From Enterobacterales bacterium CwR94 (GTDB taxonomy: Bacteria; Pseudomonadota; Gammaproteobacteria; Enterobacterales; Enterobacteriaceae): a stretch of DNA of 64,000 nucleotides. Below the pieces are notes generated by a model. It was given only the letters and a program-made list of their open reading frames with translations. It was not told the origin of the DNA and searched no databases. Where the stretch lies: positions 248,001 to 312,000 of the forward strand of contig KZ478059.1 of NCBI GenBank assembly GCA_002837195.1. The letters run 5' to 3'. Below, piece by piece: positions 1 through 9,370 of the stretch. The position numbers were made by a program, and so were the translations under genes. Position 1 is the stretch's first letter, and each line of letters opens with the position of its first letter.

Positions 1-918
1 GTGCAGGCCAGCCTGATGATTTTTGCGCTGATCCTGACGCCGGTGTTTGTGATTTTGGCGGTCGGCGGTTGGGAGGAGTCTGTTCAGGTGATCAGCGCCA
101 AAAGCGCCGAAAATCTGGATATGCTGAAAGGCTTAAACTTTGTTGCCGTGGTATCGCTGCTGGGCTGGGGTCTGGGCTATTTTGGTCAGCCGCACATTCT
201 GGCGCGTTTTATGGCTGCCGATTCCCATCGCACCATCCGCGCTGCGCGTCGCATCAGTATGATCTGGATGATTCTCTGTCTGGGCGGCGCTGTTGCCGTT
301 GGTTTCTTTGGGATTGCCTATTTCCAAAACAACCCATTGCAAGCCGGTAGCGTGACGGAAAACGGCGAGCGCGTCTTTATCGAGCTGGCGCGTATTCTGT
401 TTAACCCGTGGATTGCAGGCGTGCTGCTGTCAGCGATTCTGGCTGCCGTGATGTCGACGTTGAGCTGCCAGTTGCTGGTGTGTTCCAGCGCGCTGACGGA
501 GGACTTGTATAAGGCGTTTCTGCGCAAAAAAGCCAGCCAACGTGAGTTGGTCTGGGTAGGGCGCTTGATGGTACTGGTGGTCGCTGCGGTGGCGATTGCC
601 CTGGCTGCTAACCCGGAGAACCGGGTGTTAGGTCTGGTGAGCTACGCCTGGGCTGGCTTTGGTGCCGCCTTTGGCCCGGTGGTATTACTGTCCGTAGTCT
701 GGTCGAAGATGACCCGCAATGGCGCGCTGGCGGGCATGATTGTGGGTGCAGCAACCGTGCTGATTTGGAAACAATATGGCTGGTTGGGTCTGTACGAAAT
801 CATTCCAGGTTTCCTGTTTGCTACCCTTGCTATCGTGGTGTTTAGTCTGACAGGCAGCAAGCCTTCGGCCTCGCAGCACGCGCGATTCCAACGTGCGGAA
901 GAAGAGTACAACAGTTAA
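1..918 (+). CDS. putP: Sodium/proline symporter PutP, 3' part
   Basis: Carboxy-terminal 305 residues of the Na+/proline symporter of the SSS family, an inner-membrane importer that feeds proline to PutA. The frame is open at the first base of the window, so the amino-terminal ~195 residues lie outside. The sequence is almost wholly hydrophobic membrane segments and closely follows E. coli PutP, including the stretches GWGLGYFGQPHILARF and SAILAAVMSTLSCQLLVCSS. The next genes are efeUOB and phoH, the same order as in E. coli. The GTG at base 1 is an internal codon, not a start. A strong terminator follows the stop. Confidence 0.96.
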   Translation: MQASLMIFALILTPVFVILAVGGWEESVQVISAKSAENLDMLKGLNFVAVVSLLGWGLGYFGQPHILARFMAADSHRTIRAARRISMIWMILCLGGAVAVGFFGIAYFQNNPLQAGSVTENGERVFIELARILFNPWIAGVLLSAILAAVMSTLSCQLLVCSSALTEDLYKAFLRKKASQRELVWVGRLMVLVVAAVAIALAANPENRVLGLVSYAWAGFGAAFGPVVLLSVVWSKMTRNGALAGMIVGAATVLIWKQYGWLGLYEIIPGFLFATLAIVVFSLTGSKPSASQHARFQRAEEEYNS

Positions 919-939
919 TTTTTGCTCGACGCGACACTC

Positions 940-965
940 AGCCCGCCACTGCGCGGGCTTTTTTA
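940..965 (+). terminator. Rho-independent terminator after putP
   Basis: GC-rich 7-bp stem (AGCCCGC / GCGGGCT) closed by a short loop and followed by a T run, about 20 bases after the putP stop. Confidence 0.9.
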
Positions 966-1022
966 CGCCCGATCACATCGTTACAAAAAATACCCGCTTT
1001 CCCATCTTGCTATTTTCGACGC

Positions 1023-1041
1023 GATAATGATAATCGCTATC
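1023..1041 (+). promoter_or_regulatory. Fur box of the efeUOB operon
   Basis: The sequence GATAATGATAATCGCTATC matches the classical 19-bp Fur consensus GATAATGATAATCATTATC at 17 of 19 positions. It lies about 60 bp upstream of the efeU start. Known biology: efeUOB is repressed by Fe-Fur, so iron limitation should switch this operon on. Confidence 0.88.
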
Positions 1042-1102
1042 GTTTGTATTTTACTTTTCTTTACGCGTTACTGACCCATCTTTCCGCTTGAGGTGTTCCA
1101 CG

Positions 1103-1930
1103 ATGTTTGTTCCCTTTCTGATTATGCTCCGTGAAGGGTTGGAAGCTGCACTGATCGTCAGCTTGATTGCCAGCTATCTCAAACGCACCGGGCGCGAGCA
1201 ATGGTTTATGGCGATGTGGGCGGGTGTGGTCATTGCCGCTGGCCTGTGTCTCGGGTTGGGGCTGTTTATCAATGTCACTACCGGTGAATTTCCGCAAAAA
1301 CAGCAAGAGTTGTTTGAGGGGATTGTGGCGGTGATCGCGGTGTTCATTCTGACCTGGATGGTGTTCTGGATGCGCAAGGTGTCACGCAACGTGAAAGCGC
1401 AACTTGAGGGCGCCGTCGATGCGGCACTGGCGCGTGGCAACAATAGCGGTCTGGCGTTAGTGATGATGGTCTTCCTGGCCGTTGCGCGCGAGGGATTGGA
1501 ATCCGTGTTCTTCCTACTGGCGGCTTTTCAGCAAGACGTCGGAATGGCACCGCCGATTGGCGCGCTGTTGGGACTGGCGACGGCGGTTGCACTGGGGATG
1601 CTGATTTATTGGGGCGGCGTGCGCTTAAATCTGGCGTCGTTCTTTCGCTGGACGAGCCTGTTTATCATTTTTGTGGCCGCGGGCCTTGCCGCAGGCGCCA
1701 TCCGCGCATTTCACGAAGCCGGACTGTGGAATCATCTGCAGGAGGTGGCTTTTGATCTCAGCAATACACTCTCTACGCACACACTGTTTGGCACATTGCT
1801 GGAAGGCATTCTTGGCTACCAGGAATCACCGAGCATTTCCGAGGTGGCCGTTTGGCTGCTGTATCTGATCCCGGCATTGCTGCTGTATCTGATGCCACCG
1901 CGTTCGTCTGCGCCTGCAGCGGCACGCTAA
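1103..1930 (+). CDS. efeU: Ferrous iron permease EfeU
   Basis: Inner-membrane iron permease of the OFeT/FTR1 family, 275 residues, the channel of the EfeUOB ferrous iron uptake system. Two REGLE motifs are visible, in the first membrane segment (about residues 10-14) and in a middle segment (about residues 132-136); in the family these bind iron. Seven hydrophobic segments fit the family. The ATG at 1103 is chosen over the upstream in-frame TTG at 1088 because the protein then begins MFVPFLIMLREGLEA like E. coli EfeU, and a GAGG ribosome site lies just upstream. The frame is intact, unlike the frameshifted copy known from E. coli K-12. First gene of the operon. Confidence 0.95.
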   Translation: MFVPFLIMLREGLEAALIVSLIASYLKRTGREQWFMAMWAGVVIAAGLCLGLGLFINVTTGEFPQKQQELFEGIVAVIAVFILTWMVFWMRKVSRNVKAQLEGAVDAALARGNNSGLALVMMVFLAVAREGLESVFFLLAAFQQDVGMAPPIGALLGLATAVALGMLIYWGGVRLNLASFFRWTSLFIIFVAAGLAAGAIRAFHEAGLWNHLQEVAFDLSNTLSTHTLFGTLLEGILGYQESPSISEVAVWLLYLIPALLLYLMPPRSSAPAAAR

Positions 1931-1978
1931 TTTGGCCCGCGCGGTGCGCGAGCAACGACCTTTTGACAGGGAATTATC

Positions 1979-3103
1979 ATGAAGAAAACCTTGCAACGTC
2001 AGACGCTGAACCTGCTGTTATCGTCCCTGATGGGCGTGGGGGCCGCACAGGCTGCGGATATCCCACAAGTCACCGTCAGCGTCACGGATAAGCAGTGTGA
2101 GCCGAAGTCGATTACGGTGAAGGCCGGTAAAACGCAGTTTGTCATCCACAACAACAGCCAGAAGGCGCTGGAGTGGGAGATCCTGAAAGGGGTTATGGTG
2201 GTGGAAGAGCGTGAAAATATCGCGCCAGGTTTCACCCAAAAAATGACCGCCAATCTTGAAGCGGGCGAATACGATATGACGTGTGGATTGCTGAGCAATC
2301 CCAAGGGCAAATTGATTGTTGAGGGCAGCGGTGGGCAGGCGGAGAACGGCAAGCCAGATGTGTTACTGCTGGTGGGCCCGATCGCGGAATACAAAGTGTA
2401 TGTGATCAAAGAAGTTGAGCAACTGGTCGCGCAAACCAAAGCCTTTACCGATGCGGTGAAAGCAGGGGACATTGAGAAAGCCAAAGGGCTGTTTGCACCG
2501 ACACGTCAACACTATGAGCGCATCGAACCGATTGCTGAATTGTTCTCCGACCTGGACGGCAGCATTGACGCGCGCGAAGATGATTTCGAGAAAAAAGCGC
2601 AAGACCCGAACTTCACGGGCTTCCACCGTCTGGAAAAAGCGCTGTTTGGTGACAACACGACACAGGATATGACGCCTTTCGCGGACAAGCTGTATCAGGA
2701 TACCCTCGAACTGCAAACGCGCATTAATGCATTGGCTTTCCCGCCAGGCAAAGTGGTCGGCGGGGCGGCGGGATTGATTGAAGAGGTTGCCGCCAGCAAA
2801 ATCAGTGGTGAAGAAGATCGCTACAGTCGCACTGATCTGTGGGATTTCCAGGCCAATGTGGAAGGCGCACAGAAAATTGTTAATTTGCTGCGTCCATTAC
2901 TGGAAAAAGCCGATCCTGCGTTGTTGCACAAGGTCGATGGTAACTTTAAGAAAGTGGATACCATTCTGGCGAAATACCGTAAAGGCGAAGGGTTCGAATC
3001 CTACGATAAGCTGACCACCGCTGACCGTAATGGATTAAAAGGCCCGATCACCGCATTAGCCGAAGATTTAGCGCTGCTGCGTGGCGTATTAGGTTTGGAT
3101 TAA
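1979..3103 (+). CDS. efeO: Iron uptake system periplasmic protein EfeO
   Basis: Periplasmic component of EfeUOB, 374 residues. A signal peptide ends near AQAA (about residue 25). The amino-terminal half is a cupredoxin-like domain (to about residue 120). The rest is a peptidase-M75-like helical domain with the HxxE motif (HRLE, near residue 215) thought to bind metal. It follows efeU by 48 bp and precedes efeB by 4 bp, so the three are one transcript under the Fur box. A clear ribosome site (AGGGAATT) precedes the ATG. Family knowledge: EfeO is proposed to bind and deliver iron to EfeU. Confidence 0.95.
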   Translation: MKKTLQRQTLNLLLSSLMGVGAAQAADIPQVTVSVTDKQCEPKSITVKAGKTQFVIHNNSQKALEWEILKGVMVVEERENIAPGFTQKMTANLEAGEYDMTCGLLSNPKGKLIVEGSGGQAENGKPDVLLLVGPIAEYKVYVIKEVEQLVAQTKAFTDAVKAGDIEKAKGLFAPTRQHYERIEPIAELFSDLDGSIDAREDDFEKKAQDPNFTGFHRLEKALFGDNTTQDMTPFADKLYQDTLELQTRINALAFPPGKVVGGAAGLIEEVAASKISGEEDRYSRTDLWDFQANVEGAQKIVNLLRPLLEKADPALLHKVDGNFKKVDTILAKYRKGEGFESYDKLTTADRNGLKGPITALAEDLALLRGVLGLD

Positions 3104-3107
3104 TTGC

Positions 3108-4391
3108 ATGGGCCAGCGTAATACGAAGGCGATGCAACCTGCGCGTCGCCGTTTGCTAAAGGGACTGGGCATGTTAGGAGGGGCGCTGGCCGTCAGCGGA
3201 GGCTGTCCAGTGACGGCCGCTGCGCAATCCGCAGCCTCTTCACCGGGCACGCTGCCGCCGGGCAGCCGCCATGAACAACAACCTTTCTATGGTCAGCATC
3301 AGGCGGGGATCACCACGCCACAACAAGCCGCGATGATGCTGATTGCGTTTGACGTGTTGGCGAGCGACGCCGCCGAGTTAAAGCGCTTGTTTCAACTGCT
3401 GACGGAACGTCTCGCTTTTCTGACCGTTGGCGGGCCAGCCCCCGCGGTCACCAACCCGCAGCTACCACCACTGGATTCGGGTATTTTAGGCGAGGACATT
3501 GCGCCCGATAATCTGACCATCACGGTGTCTGTGGGCGACAGCCTGTTTGATGAACGTTATGGCTTACAGACGAAAAAACCGCGTAAATTGCAAGCGATGA
3601 GCCGTTTTCCCAACGACGCGCTTGATGCCGGACTTTGCCACGGCGACCTGCTATTACAAATCTGTGCCAATACCAATGACACAGTGATCCACGCGGTACG
3701 CGATATCATCAAGCAAACGCCGGATCTGCTCAGTGTGCGTTGGCGGCGCGAAGGTTTTATTTCCGATCATGCGGCCCGCAGTCGAGGGAAAGAAACCCCG
3801 ATTAATCTGCTGGGATTTAAAGATGGCACGGCCAATCCCGATACCACAGATACGCCGCTGATGTCCTCTGTGCTGTGGGTGTCTGCTGACCAACAGGAGC
3901 CCGCCTGGACGTTGGGTGGCAGTTACCAGGCGATACGTATCATTCAATTCCGCGTTGAGTTTTGGGACAGAACGCCGCTGAAAGAACAGCAGATGATCTT
4001 TGGTCGCGAAAAACTCAGCGGTGCGCCGTTGGGGATGACCCACGAACATGATGTTCCGGATTATGCGGCGGACCCGCAGGGCAATGTCATTCCTCTGGAT
4101 GCGCATATTCGTTTGGCCAATCCCCGAACGCGCGAGACGCAATCTGGCTTGATGTTACGGCGCGGGTACAGTTATTCCGCCGGGATAACCGGTTCCGGGC
4201 AATTAGATATGGGATTATTGTTCGTCTGTTATCAACACGACTTAGAAAAAGGCTTTCTCGCGGTGCAACAGCGTTTGAATGGGGAAGCATTAGAGGAGTA
4301 TATAAAGCCGATTGGCGGCGGTTACTTTTTTGCTGTGCCGGGGGTGAGTACCCCTGAGCATTATCTTGGGCAGTCGCTTCTCGAAAGTTGA
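3108..4391 (+). CDS. efeB: Dye-decolourising heme peroxidase EfeB
   Basis: Tat-exported Dyp-type heme peroxidase, 427 residues, periplasmic partner of EfeU and EfeO. The amino terminus carries an RRRLLKGLG twin-arginine signal followed by a hydrophobic stretch. The family GxxDG signature appears as GFKDGTANP. The remainder follows E. coli EfeB closely ([24 protein letters not shown]). The ATG lies 4 bases after the efeO stop, indicating coupled translation; an in-frame ATG at 3132 would also keep the Tat motif. Known biology: the enzyme oxidises ferrous iron or porphyrins with peroxide at acid pH. Confidence 0.95.
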   Translation: MGQRNTKAMQPARRRLLKGLGMLGGALAVSGGCPVTAAAQSAASSPGTLPPGSRHEQQPFYGQHQAGITTPQQAAMMLIAFDVLASDAAELKRLFQLLTERLAFLTVGGPAPAVTNPQLPPLDSGILGEDIAPDNLTITVSVGDSLFDERYGLQTKKPRKLQAMSRFPNDALDAGLCHGDLLLQICANTNDTVIHAVRDIIKQTPDLLSVRWRREGFISDHAARSRGKETPINLLGFKDGTANPDTTDTPLMSSVLWVSADQQEPAWTLGGSYQAIRIIQFRVEFWDRTPLKEQQMIFGREKLSGAPLGMTHEHDVPDYAADPQGNVIPLDAHIRLANPRTRETQSGLMLRRGYSYSAGITGSGQLDMGLLFVCYQHDLEKGFLAVQQRLNGEALEEYIKPIGGGYFFAVPGVSTPEHYLGQSLLES

Positions 4392-4400
4392 TTATTATTT

Positions 4401-4436
4401 AGCCAGTGACGTGAAGCGTAACGGAGCTGGCTTTTC
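4401..4436 (+). terminator. Probable terminator after efeB
   Basis: AGCCAG pairs with CTGGCT around an inner ACG/CGT pair, followed by TTTTC, 10 bases after the efeB stop. The loop is long, so strength is uncertain. Confidence 0.55.
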
Positions 4437-4940
4437 ATTCTTTTTAACGCCTTTCGTAATAATTTGATGCGAAATATCTGAAAAAAATTCAAATAATCGG
4501 CGTCAGACAACCCTTTGATTTTCCACCAGACACCCGTTACAGCCCGCGCAGGTACGTGAAGTGGCCCGCAATAATGTTAACGAATCGCTAAAAATGATGT
4601 TGCATTTCCTCGACGATCTGTTGCACTTTACTCATCAGGACTCTCTGTTGTTTTACGACATTACGGAGTAGGTGAATGAGAAAGTCCGTAGCGGACACAT
4701 CACAAGCAGTCACCCAAACATCGCAGTATTTCGCGAGGGAGTTTCTCCCACTCAACTTTTCCTCTCTTTCTTTCATGCTAAATAGGCTTATCTCGAATCC
4801 GACACGTCTGACAGGCGCATTTGTCGTTCGTGTTTGTTTTAACACCCATGGCTTACAAGGAAGCCAACAACCTCTAAAGCGTTCACTAATCGCATAGCCT
4901 GCTGGTATGCGCGAAATGAAACCAACTGTAAGGTGCCACT
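4437..4940. other. 500-bp leader region before phoH with possible short coupled frames
   Basis: No recognised gene. Two short plus-strand frames are arranged like coupled genes: GTG 4561 to TAG 4671 (36 residues), whose end supplies GGAG as ribosome site for ATG 4676 to 4897 (73 residues). Neither product resembles a family I know, and a minus-strand frame (4588-4845) covers the same bases, so coding is doubtful. The region presumably holds the phoH promoter. I could not find a convincing PhoB box. Confidence 0.3.
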
Positions 4941-5732
4941 ATGGGAAGACAGAAAGCAGTGATCAAAGCGCGTCGTGAAGCTCGTCGTGTGCTTCGTAGC
5001 GATTCACGCAGTCATCGTCAGCGTGAAGAAGAATCGGTCACATCGCTTGTGCAGATGAGTGGATTAGATGCAATCGGCATGGCGCGTGACACGCGCGATC
5101 ATGCACCTATCGTTGCCCGAAATGACGCTCAGGCGCACTATCTTAACGCCATAGAAAAGAAACAACTGGTCTTTGCTACCGGAGAAGCAGGGTGTGGTAA
5201 GACCTGGATAAGTGCAGCGAAAGCTGCAGAGGCCCTGATACATAAGGATGTTGACAGGATTATCGTTACGCGTCCGGTGCTGCAAGCGGACGAAGATCTT
5301 GGTTTTCTCCCCGGAGATGTGACTGAGAAATTCGCGCCGTATTTCCGTCCGGTCTACGACGTTCTGGTTAAACGTCTTGGTTCATCGTTTATGCAATACT
5401 GCTTGCGACCTGAAATTGGCAAAGTCGAAATTGCGCCTTTTGCCTATATGCGCGGGCGGACGTTTGAGAATGCGTTTGTCATCCTTGATGAAGCGCAGAA
5501 TGTGACCGCAGCGCAGATGAAAATGTTTCTGACGCGCTTAGGTGAAAATGTCACCGTGGTGGTTAACGGTGATATCACGCAGTGCGATCTCCCCGCCAGT
5601 GTGCAATCGGGTCTCAGCGATGCGCTCGCGCGTTTCACTGAAGATGAGATGGTCGGTGTGGTGAGATTCGGTATCGACGACTGCGTGCGTTCAACGCTGT
5701 GTCAGCGCTCTCTCGAAGCCTATAGCGAGTAA
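4941..5732 (+). CDS. phoH: PhoH family ATPase
   Basis: Cytoplasmic ATP-binding protein, 263 residues, the usual length of E. coli PhoH (about 260), and very similar along its whole length. The Walker A motif GEAGCGKT is at about residues 80-87. A DEAQN box (VILDEAQN) is a Walker B-like motif near residue 180. The start MGRQKAVIKARREA matches the E. coli start and has an AAGGTG ribosome site. In E. coli the gene is phosphate-starvation induced and lies next to efeB, as here. The molecular role remains unclear; an RNA helicase/nuclease-associated ATPase has been proposed for the family. Confidence 0.95.
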   Translation: MGRQKAVIKARREARRVLRSDSRSHRQREEESVTSLVQMSGLDAIGMARDTRDHAPIVARNDAQAHYLNAIEKKQLVFATGEAGCGKTWISAAKAAEALIHKDVDRIIVTRPVLQADEDLGFLPGDVTEKFAPYFRPVYDVLVKRLGSSFMQYCLRPEIGKVEIAPFAYMRGRTFENAFVILDEAQNVTAAQMKMFLTRLGENVTVVVNGDITQCDLPASVQSGLSDALARFTEDEMVGVVRFGIDDCVRSTLCQRSLEAYSE

Positions 5733-5756
5733 ACGCTCAACAACACTCAACAGTGC

Positions 5757-5783
5757 AAAAGCCCGGATTCTCCGGGCTTTTTT
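5757..5783 (+). terminator. Rho-independent terminator after phoH
   Basis: Stem AAAAGCCCGGA / TCCGGGCTTTT with a 3-base loop and a continuing T run. It can also act on the minus strand for the glycosyltransferase gene that ends at 5836. Confidence 0.92.
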
Positions 5784-5835
5784 CTGCGCGTCACAGGCGC
5801 TGTGGTGAGTAAAAACGGTGCAGCGTCCAGACCGG

Positions 5836-6852
5836 CTACTGTGGGTTATCTTTCACCGCGCGTGCCGCCGGTTTGATGGTCGGATGCGCCGCCATTTTCC
5901 TTAACCGCTTCAACCACAACACCGCCTGATAACCTTGTTTTATGCCCCGGCACTCTTTTAATAACATCCGGTGTAGTTGATGTTCAAAAAAATCCATGGC
6001 GATTTGCCGTTGGGCGTTCACGCAGGGCTCTCTGCGGGCGCTGTGGCAGATGCTCAGCAATTCACGGGCGATTTGCCAGTGAAAACCGGGTCGCGTTTCG
6101 CGAAACTCGTCGTTACATGCGCGTAGCATCTGCGCAATTTTTATATAGTGCCGTTGATACAACACATTCTCCCAGCCGGTTCTTTTCATATGGCTGATGG
6201 AGGTGTCATGCATGTTTTGAACATACAGTGGCGTATTGATGTATTTCACGCGTGCAGCGAGAAGCATAAACCTTGTGGTCCAGGGAATATCCTGATGGTG
6301 TAGACCCGGCTCAAAAAACAGTTGATGCTGCTGAATGAACTGGACTCTATAAACCGCCAGCCAGACGACGTGAATAAAACGTCGGGAGCGCAGGGCGCGG
6401 GCGAGCCAGTCACTGCCGCGTACCACACCGGTGGACGGCATCCGCTCAAAGGGAAACAGGACTTTATACTGCTGCGAACCCGCGTAGTAACGCTTTGCAT
6501 TGCACTGCGCGGCATCCAAATCCTGCGACAGCGCTTCCTGCATCAGTTGCGTATACAGGTCAGGATGCAAAATATCATCTGCATCAGGAAAGGCGACATA
6601 GGCGCCACGCGCATGCGCCAGCCCGGTATTCCTTGCGACGGACACGCCCTGGTTACATTGAGTGATGACGCGAAATGCCCGGTGTTGGCTGGCATAGTCA
6701 TTGGCAATCTCTCTGGAGCCATCGGTTGAGCCGTCATCAACAATAATGATTTCCAGTGCGTGGTAGCTCTGTGACAGCAGGGAGTCTAAAAAAGGGATCA
6801 GCCTTTTACCTGGGTTGTACATAGGCACAATAATACTTAACGCGATTTCCAT
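5836..6852 (-). CDS. Family 2 glycosyltransferase
   Basis: Predicted GT-A fold glycosyltransferase, 338 residues, cytoplasmic face. The GT2 nucleotide-sugar motif DDGSTDGS is at residues 39-46 and the DxD-type metal motif PDADD at 89-93. The family transfers sugars from UDP- or similar donors onto surface glycans; the substrate cannot be read from sequence. A good AGGAG ribosome site lies 9 bases before the ATG. It starts 15 bases after the stop of the upstream TupA-like ATP-grasp gene, so the pair is one operon. It resembles capsule or exopolysaccharide side-chain transferases, but no other glycan genes are nearby. Confidence 0.88.
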   Translation of the reverse strand: MEIALSIIVPMYNPGKRLIPFLDSLLSQSYHALEIIIVDDGSTDGSREIANDYASQHRAFRVITQCNQGVSVARNTGLAHARGAYVAFPDADDILHPDLYTQLMQEALSQDLDAAQCNAKRYYAGSQQYKVLFPFERMPSTGVVRGSDWLARALRSRRFIHVVWLAVYRVQFIQQHQLFFEPGLHHQDIPWTTRFMLLAARVKYINTPLYVQNMHDTSISHMKRTGWENVLYQRHYIKIAQMLRACNDEFRETRPGFHWQIARELLSICHSARREPCVNAQRQIAMDFFEHQLHRMLLKECRGIKQGYQAVLWLKRLRKMAAHPTIKPAARAVKDNPQ

Positions 6853-6867
6853 TGTGCGACTCCTGAG

Positions 6868-7764
6868 TCAGCGCATTATCCAGTGCGCGCCAAAAATTGA
6901 ATCATAACTGGCAGGCTGAAAAGGCATCTTGCCGGCGCGCGGTGTTAGCGTGAACTCACTGAACAAGATATCGTCGTTGTGGATAAACCAGTCAACGCGG
7001 CAATAATCGAGATGATTGACAGTAATTTCTGAGAGCATCAGCATTTTTTTTAATACATTAATACTGGGCAGCCGGGCATCGGGATTATTAGGATGGCCGA
7101 GCGTGACATTTTGCAAATGCCAGTGATGGTTATAAACATTGACGCTTTCATGGCCATCTTCATCCGTAAAATCCACTTCAATAAACTTGGCTTTTCCCGC
7201 GAAGCAGTGCACGCGGTATAATTCCGGCGTGGTTTTTTTGTCATTATCATGAAATAAATCAATATATTCTTCACACAGGATCCGCGGTTGAATATGTCGA
7301 TAATGCCGCTCGCGGGTGGTGTGATACATATTTCTTGTCAGACAAAAAGCCAGTTTTTCTTTCGCACTGTGGGGAGAAAACTCCTGCTTGTTGGTGCAAA
7401 TAATGGCGCTGCCGCTATCATGGCTGCACTTGATAACGAATTTCTCGGGTAAGGCGGTGAAGTCAATCTCTTCAACGCGGTTGTAGATACCGATGAGCGG
7501 CACAAGAAAGCCGCGGCCAATGCGCTCTTCAACCAGGGTGCGTGCCGTAATTTTATCCGCCATTGTTGCATGCAGGGGATCACTTTCAGAAATCATTCTG
7601 TAGGTGACTTTTTCATTAAAGGTCTGCGGCGTTTTTAGGTTGAGTACCGTATTGAATTCTTTTTTGTATTTTCTTTTAAGATAGCTAGCATCGCTGACAA
7701 AAAAATTCCTGACCTTCTTAAACTGATATTCCAGCCGTTTCGTAACCCATTGGCTCACTTTCAT
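6868..7764 (-). CDS. TupA-like ATP-grasp protein
   Basis: 298 residues matching the TupA-like ATP-grasp family, whose founder is linked to synthesis of the cell-wall polymer teichuronopeptide and whose members sit in polysaccharide clusters. Family landmarks visible are FVIKCSHDSGSAIICTN (nucleotide-binding lysine strand), a central CFAGKAKFIEVDF segment, and the C-terminal acidic FSEFTLTPRAG metal/ATP segment. There is no signal peptide or membrane segment. It is first gene of the pair with the glycosyltransferase, with an AAAGGAATAG ribosome site. Inferred role: attaching an amino acid or amide group to a surface sugar. The substrate is unknown. Confidence 0.82.
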   Translation of the reverse strand: MKVSQWVTKRLEYQFKKVRNFFVSDASYLKRKYKKEFNTVLNLKTPQTFNEKVTYRMISESDPLHATMADKITARTLVEERIGRGFLVPLIGIYNRVEEIDFTALPEKFVIKCSHDSGSAIICTNKQEFSPHSAKEKLAFCLTRNMYHTTRERHYRHIQPRILCEEYIDLFHDNDKKTTPELYRVHCFAGKAKFIEVDFTDEDGHESVNVYNHHWHLQNVTLGHPNNPDARLPSINVLKKMLMLSEITVNHLDYCRVDWFIHNDDILFSEFTLTPRAGKMPFQPASYDSIFGAHWIMR

Positions 7765-8047
7765 CTATTCCTTTCATACTCATATAAAAAGCGTTACCCC
7801 GCAGAGACAACGGGAAGGTATTCATCTGCGGGCTATTTTACAAGTTGTGCTTAAACGTTAAATAAATAGCGGTGGGTCGTGGTCTGTTTTTTAATAGAGT
7901 TATTAACTTGTTTATGATTGGTTTTGATAATCGGTGATTTCTAAATGAACGGTAACGCAGGGAATAAAAAGTTATGTAAATAATAGTCTGGTAATGGAAC
8001 TTGTGGAGGGGAATGATGACGGCAGTAGAGAATTTTCTGATGCGCGT
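7765..8047. other. AT-rich intergenic region
   Basis: About 280 bases between the ATP-grasp gene start and the yjgN side. It should hold the promoter of the glycan pair. A 70-residue minus-strand frame (7838-8050) has no family resemblance and is not called. Confidence 0.4.
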
Positions 8048-8080
8048 CATTAACGCCCGGTGTGTTACCGGGCGTTAATG
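8048..8080. terminator. Perfect 14-bp hairpin downstream of yjgN
   Basis: CATTAACGCCCGGT and ACCGGGCGTTAATG form a perfect 14-bp inverted repeat with a 5-base loop, 26 bases past the yjgN stop. There is no long T run on either strand, so it may be a transcript-end stabiliser rather than a classical terminator. Confidence 0.55.
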
Positions 8081-8106
8081 CGGATAAAAAACAGCGTGTC
8101 AGCGAC

Positions 8107-9309
8107 TTATAACGCCGGGGTGATATCTAGCGCAAGGGTTGTTTCTTCCGCAAAGGCACCGCCCTCGGTGCTTTTGTCAGCACTGGCTAATTGGGTCAAC
8201 GTAATGTCCCCCTCCACCTGCGTGGCGTCTGCCATATAGCGCGCATGGCGAATTTGTGTGATGGGATACCCAAGGCCCAGGGTAAAGGTCACAATCAGTG
8301 CATTGGTCGCCTGCAATGCCATATAACTGCCCACTTTCATCGTGGAGCGGAGCTGGATCCCGTCACCCAATTTGGTGCTGTTGAACATATAGTTGCGCAG
8401 GGCAACCACCTGCCAACAACCGGCAATAAAGGCACCCACCAGAATCAGCACAACGGCCAGATACATGGTGGTCAGGATATCGGGTTTAAACATCATATAA
8501 CGCAGCAGGTCGTTAGCATCGCCGCCGCGCGTTTGGTTCATAAACAGAGCGAGCAGTAAATCTGACAGCAGATAGCCAGCAACCAAAATGAAAGGCATAA
8601 CCAGGATGGCGGATTTCAGGAAAATCACCGCCATCTCGCGCTTGCTGCATGAGGTGCTAAAGGCCTTCTCACCCAGTACCGTATTGCCTGCGTACAGATC
8701 CCAAAGTTGCGCATGATAAATACCGTTGACGATGCTAATGCCCACGATAACGGCCACCCAGATTAAAGCCAACATCCAGACAATATCCGAACCTGACATC
8801 ATCATGTTGTAGGTCACGACGCCGAGCACGCCCAGCACGGCATACACGGCACAAGCGCAGAGGGCAGGAAACACGAACATGACTAAATAGGCGCGCCCGA
8901 TACGCATGTGATAATCAAATTGAATGCCCCCAAAGCGCGTGGTTCTGGCGGCATAGCGCCAGCCATGCAGCACAATGCGTGGGATCATCACCATGAAAAC
9001 CAACATCATAATTACCGCACCCAGTGGGGCGAAGTAGATCGCCAGGAAAAACATCGCGATAAAAATTAGGATTGCCGCTCTGGCCAGTAATATATCAATG
9101 GCACGTCCGTGAAAACTGAAGTGTCCCTCACCAATATGCGTATTGCCGTAAAAATATTGATGTTTACGCACATCGGCCCAGGCAGAATAAATGCCGCCAG
9201 TGATGGAGATAAGCAGTACGTTGATAATCCAGATTTTAAAGTATTGTCCCGACATCCCGAGAAATTTAACCGGGTGTGAAGGGGGTGCACCTGATACTGA
9301 TGTTTTCAA
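8107..9309 (-). CDS. yjgN: DUF898 inner-membrane protein YjgN
   Basis: 400-residue multi-pass inner-membrane protein of the DUF898/YjgN family; E. coli YjgN has about the same length. About ten hydrophobic segments are visible, with family-like stretches YFKIWIINVLLISITGGIYSAW and conserved YRLYAG-type contexts such as WRYAARTTRFGG. Function is unknown for the family. I chose the TTG at 9307-9309 as start because GAAGGA lies 6-8 bases upstream and no ATG is available nearby; a longer frame begins at 9390. It lies 61 bases after the LuxR-type regulator gene on the same strand and may be cotranscribed with it. Confidence 0.8.
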   Translation of the reverse strand: MKTSVSGAPPSHPVKFLGMSGQYFKIWIINVLLISITGGIYSAWADVRKHQYFYGNTHIGEGHFSFHGRAIDILLARAAILIFIAMFFLAIYFAPLGAVIMMLVFMVMIPRIVLHGWRYAARTTRFGGIQFDYHMRIGRAYLVMFVFPALCACAVYAVLGVLGVVTYNMMMSGSDIVWMLALIWVAVIVGISIVNGIYHAQLWDLYAGNTVLGEKAFSTSCSKREMAVIFLKSAILVMPFILVAGYLLSDLLLALFMNQTRGGDANDLLRYMMFKPDILTTMYLAVVLILVGAFIAGCWQVVALRNYMFNSTKLGDGIQLRSTMKVGSYMALQATNALIVTFTLGLGYPITQIRHARYMADATQVEGDITLTQLASADKSTEGGAFAEETTLALDITPAL

Positions 9310-9370
9310 AACAGTTCCTTCTAATGACTCGACGAGTATTAACGTTAATAAAAGCCCGCTTACGCGGTTG

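Noticed and set aside
1999-2484. 161-codon minus-strand frame opposite efeO
   Set aside because: Antisense shadow of efeO.
4780-4830. PhoB box upstream of phoH
   Set aside because: CTGACAG and ATTTGTC stretches do not form two correctly spaced CTGTCAT-like repeats.
7838-8050. 70-codon minus-strand frame after yjgN
   Set aside because: Basic, low-complexity AT-derived sequence without ribosome site or homology.
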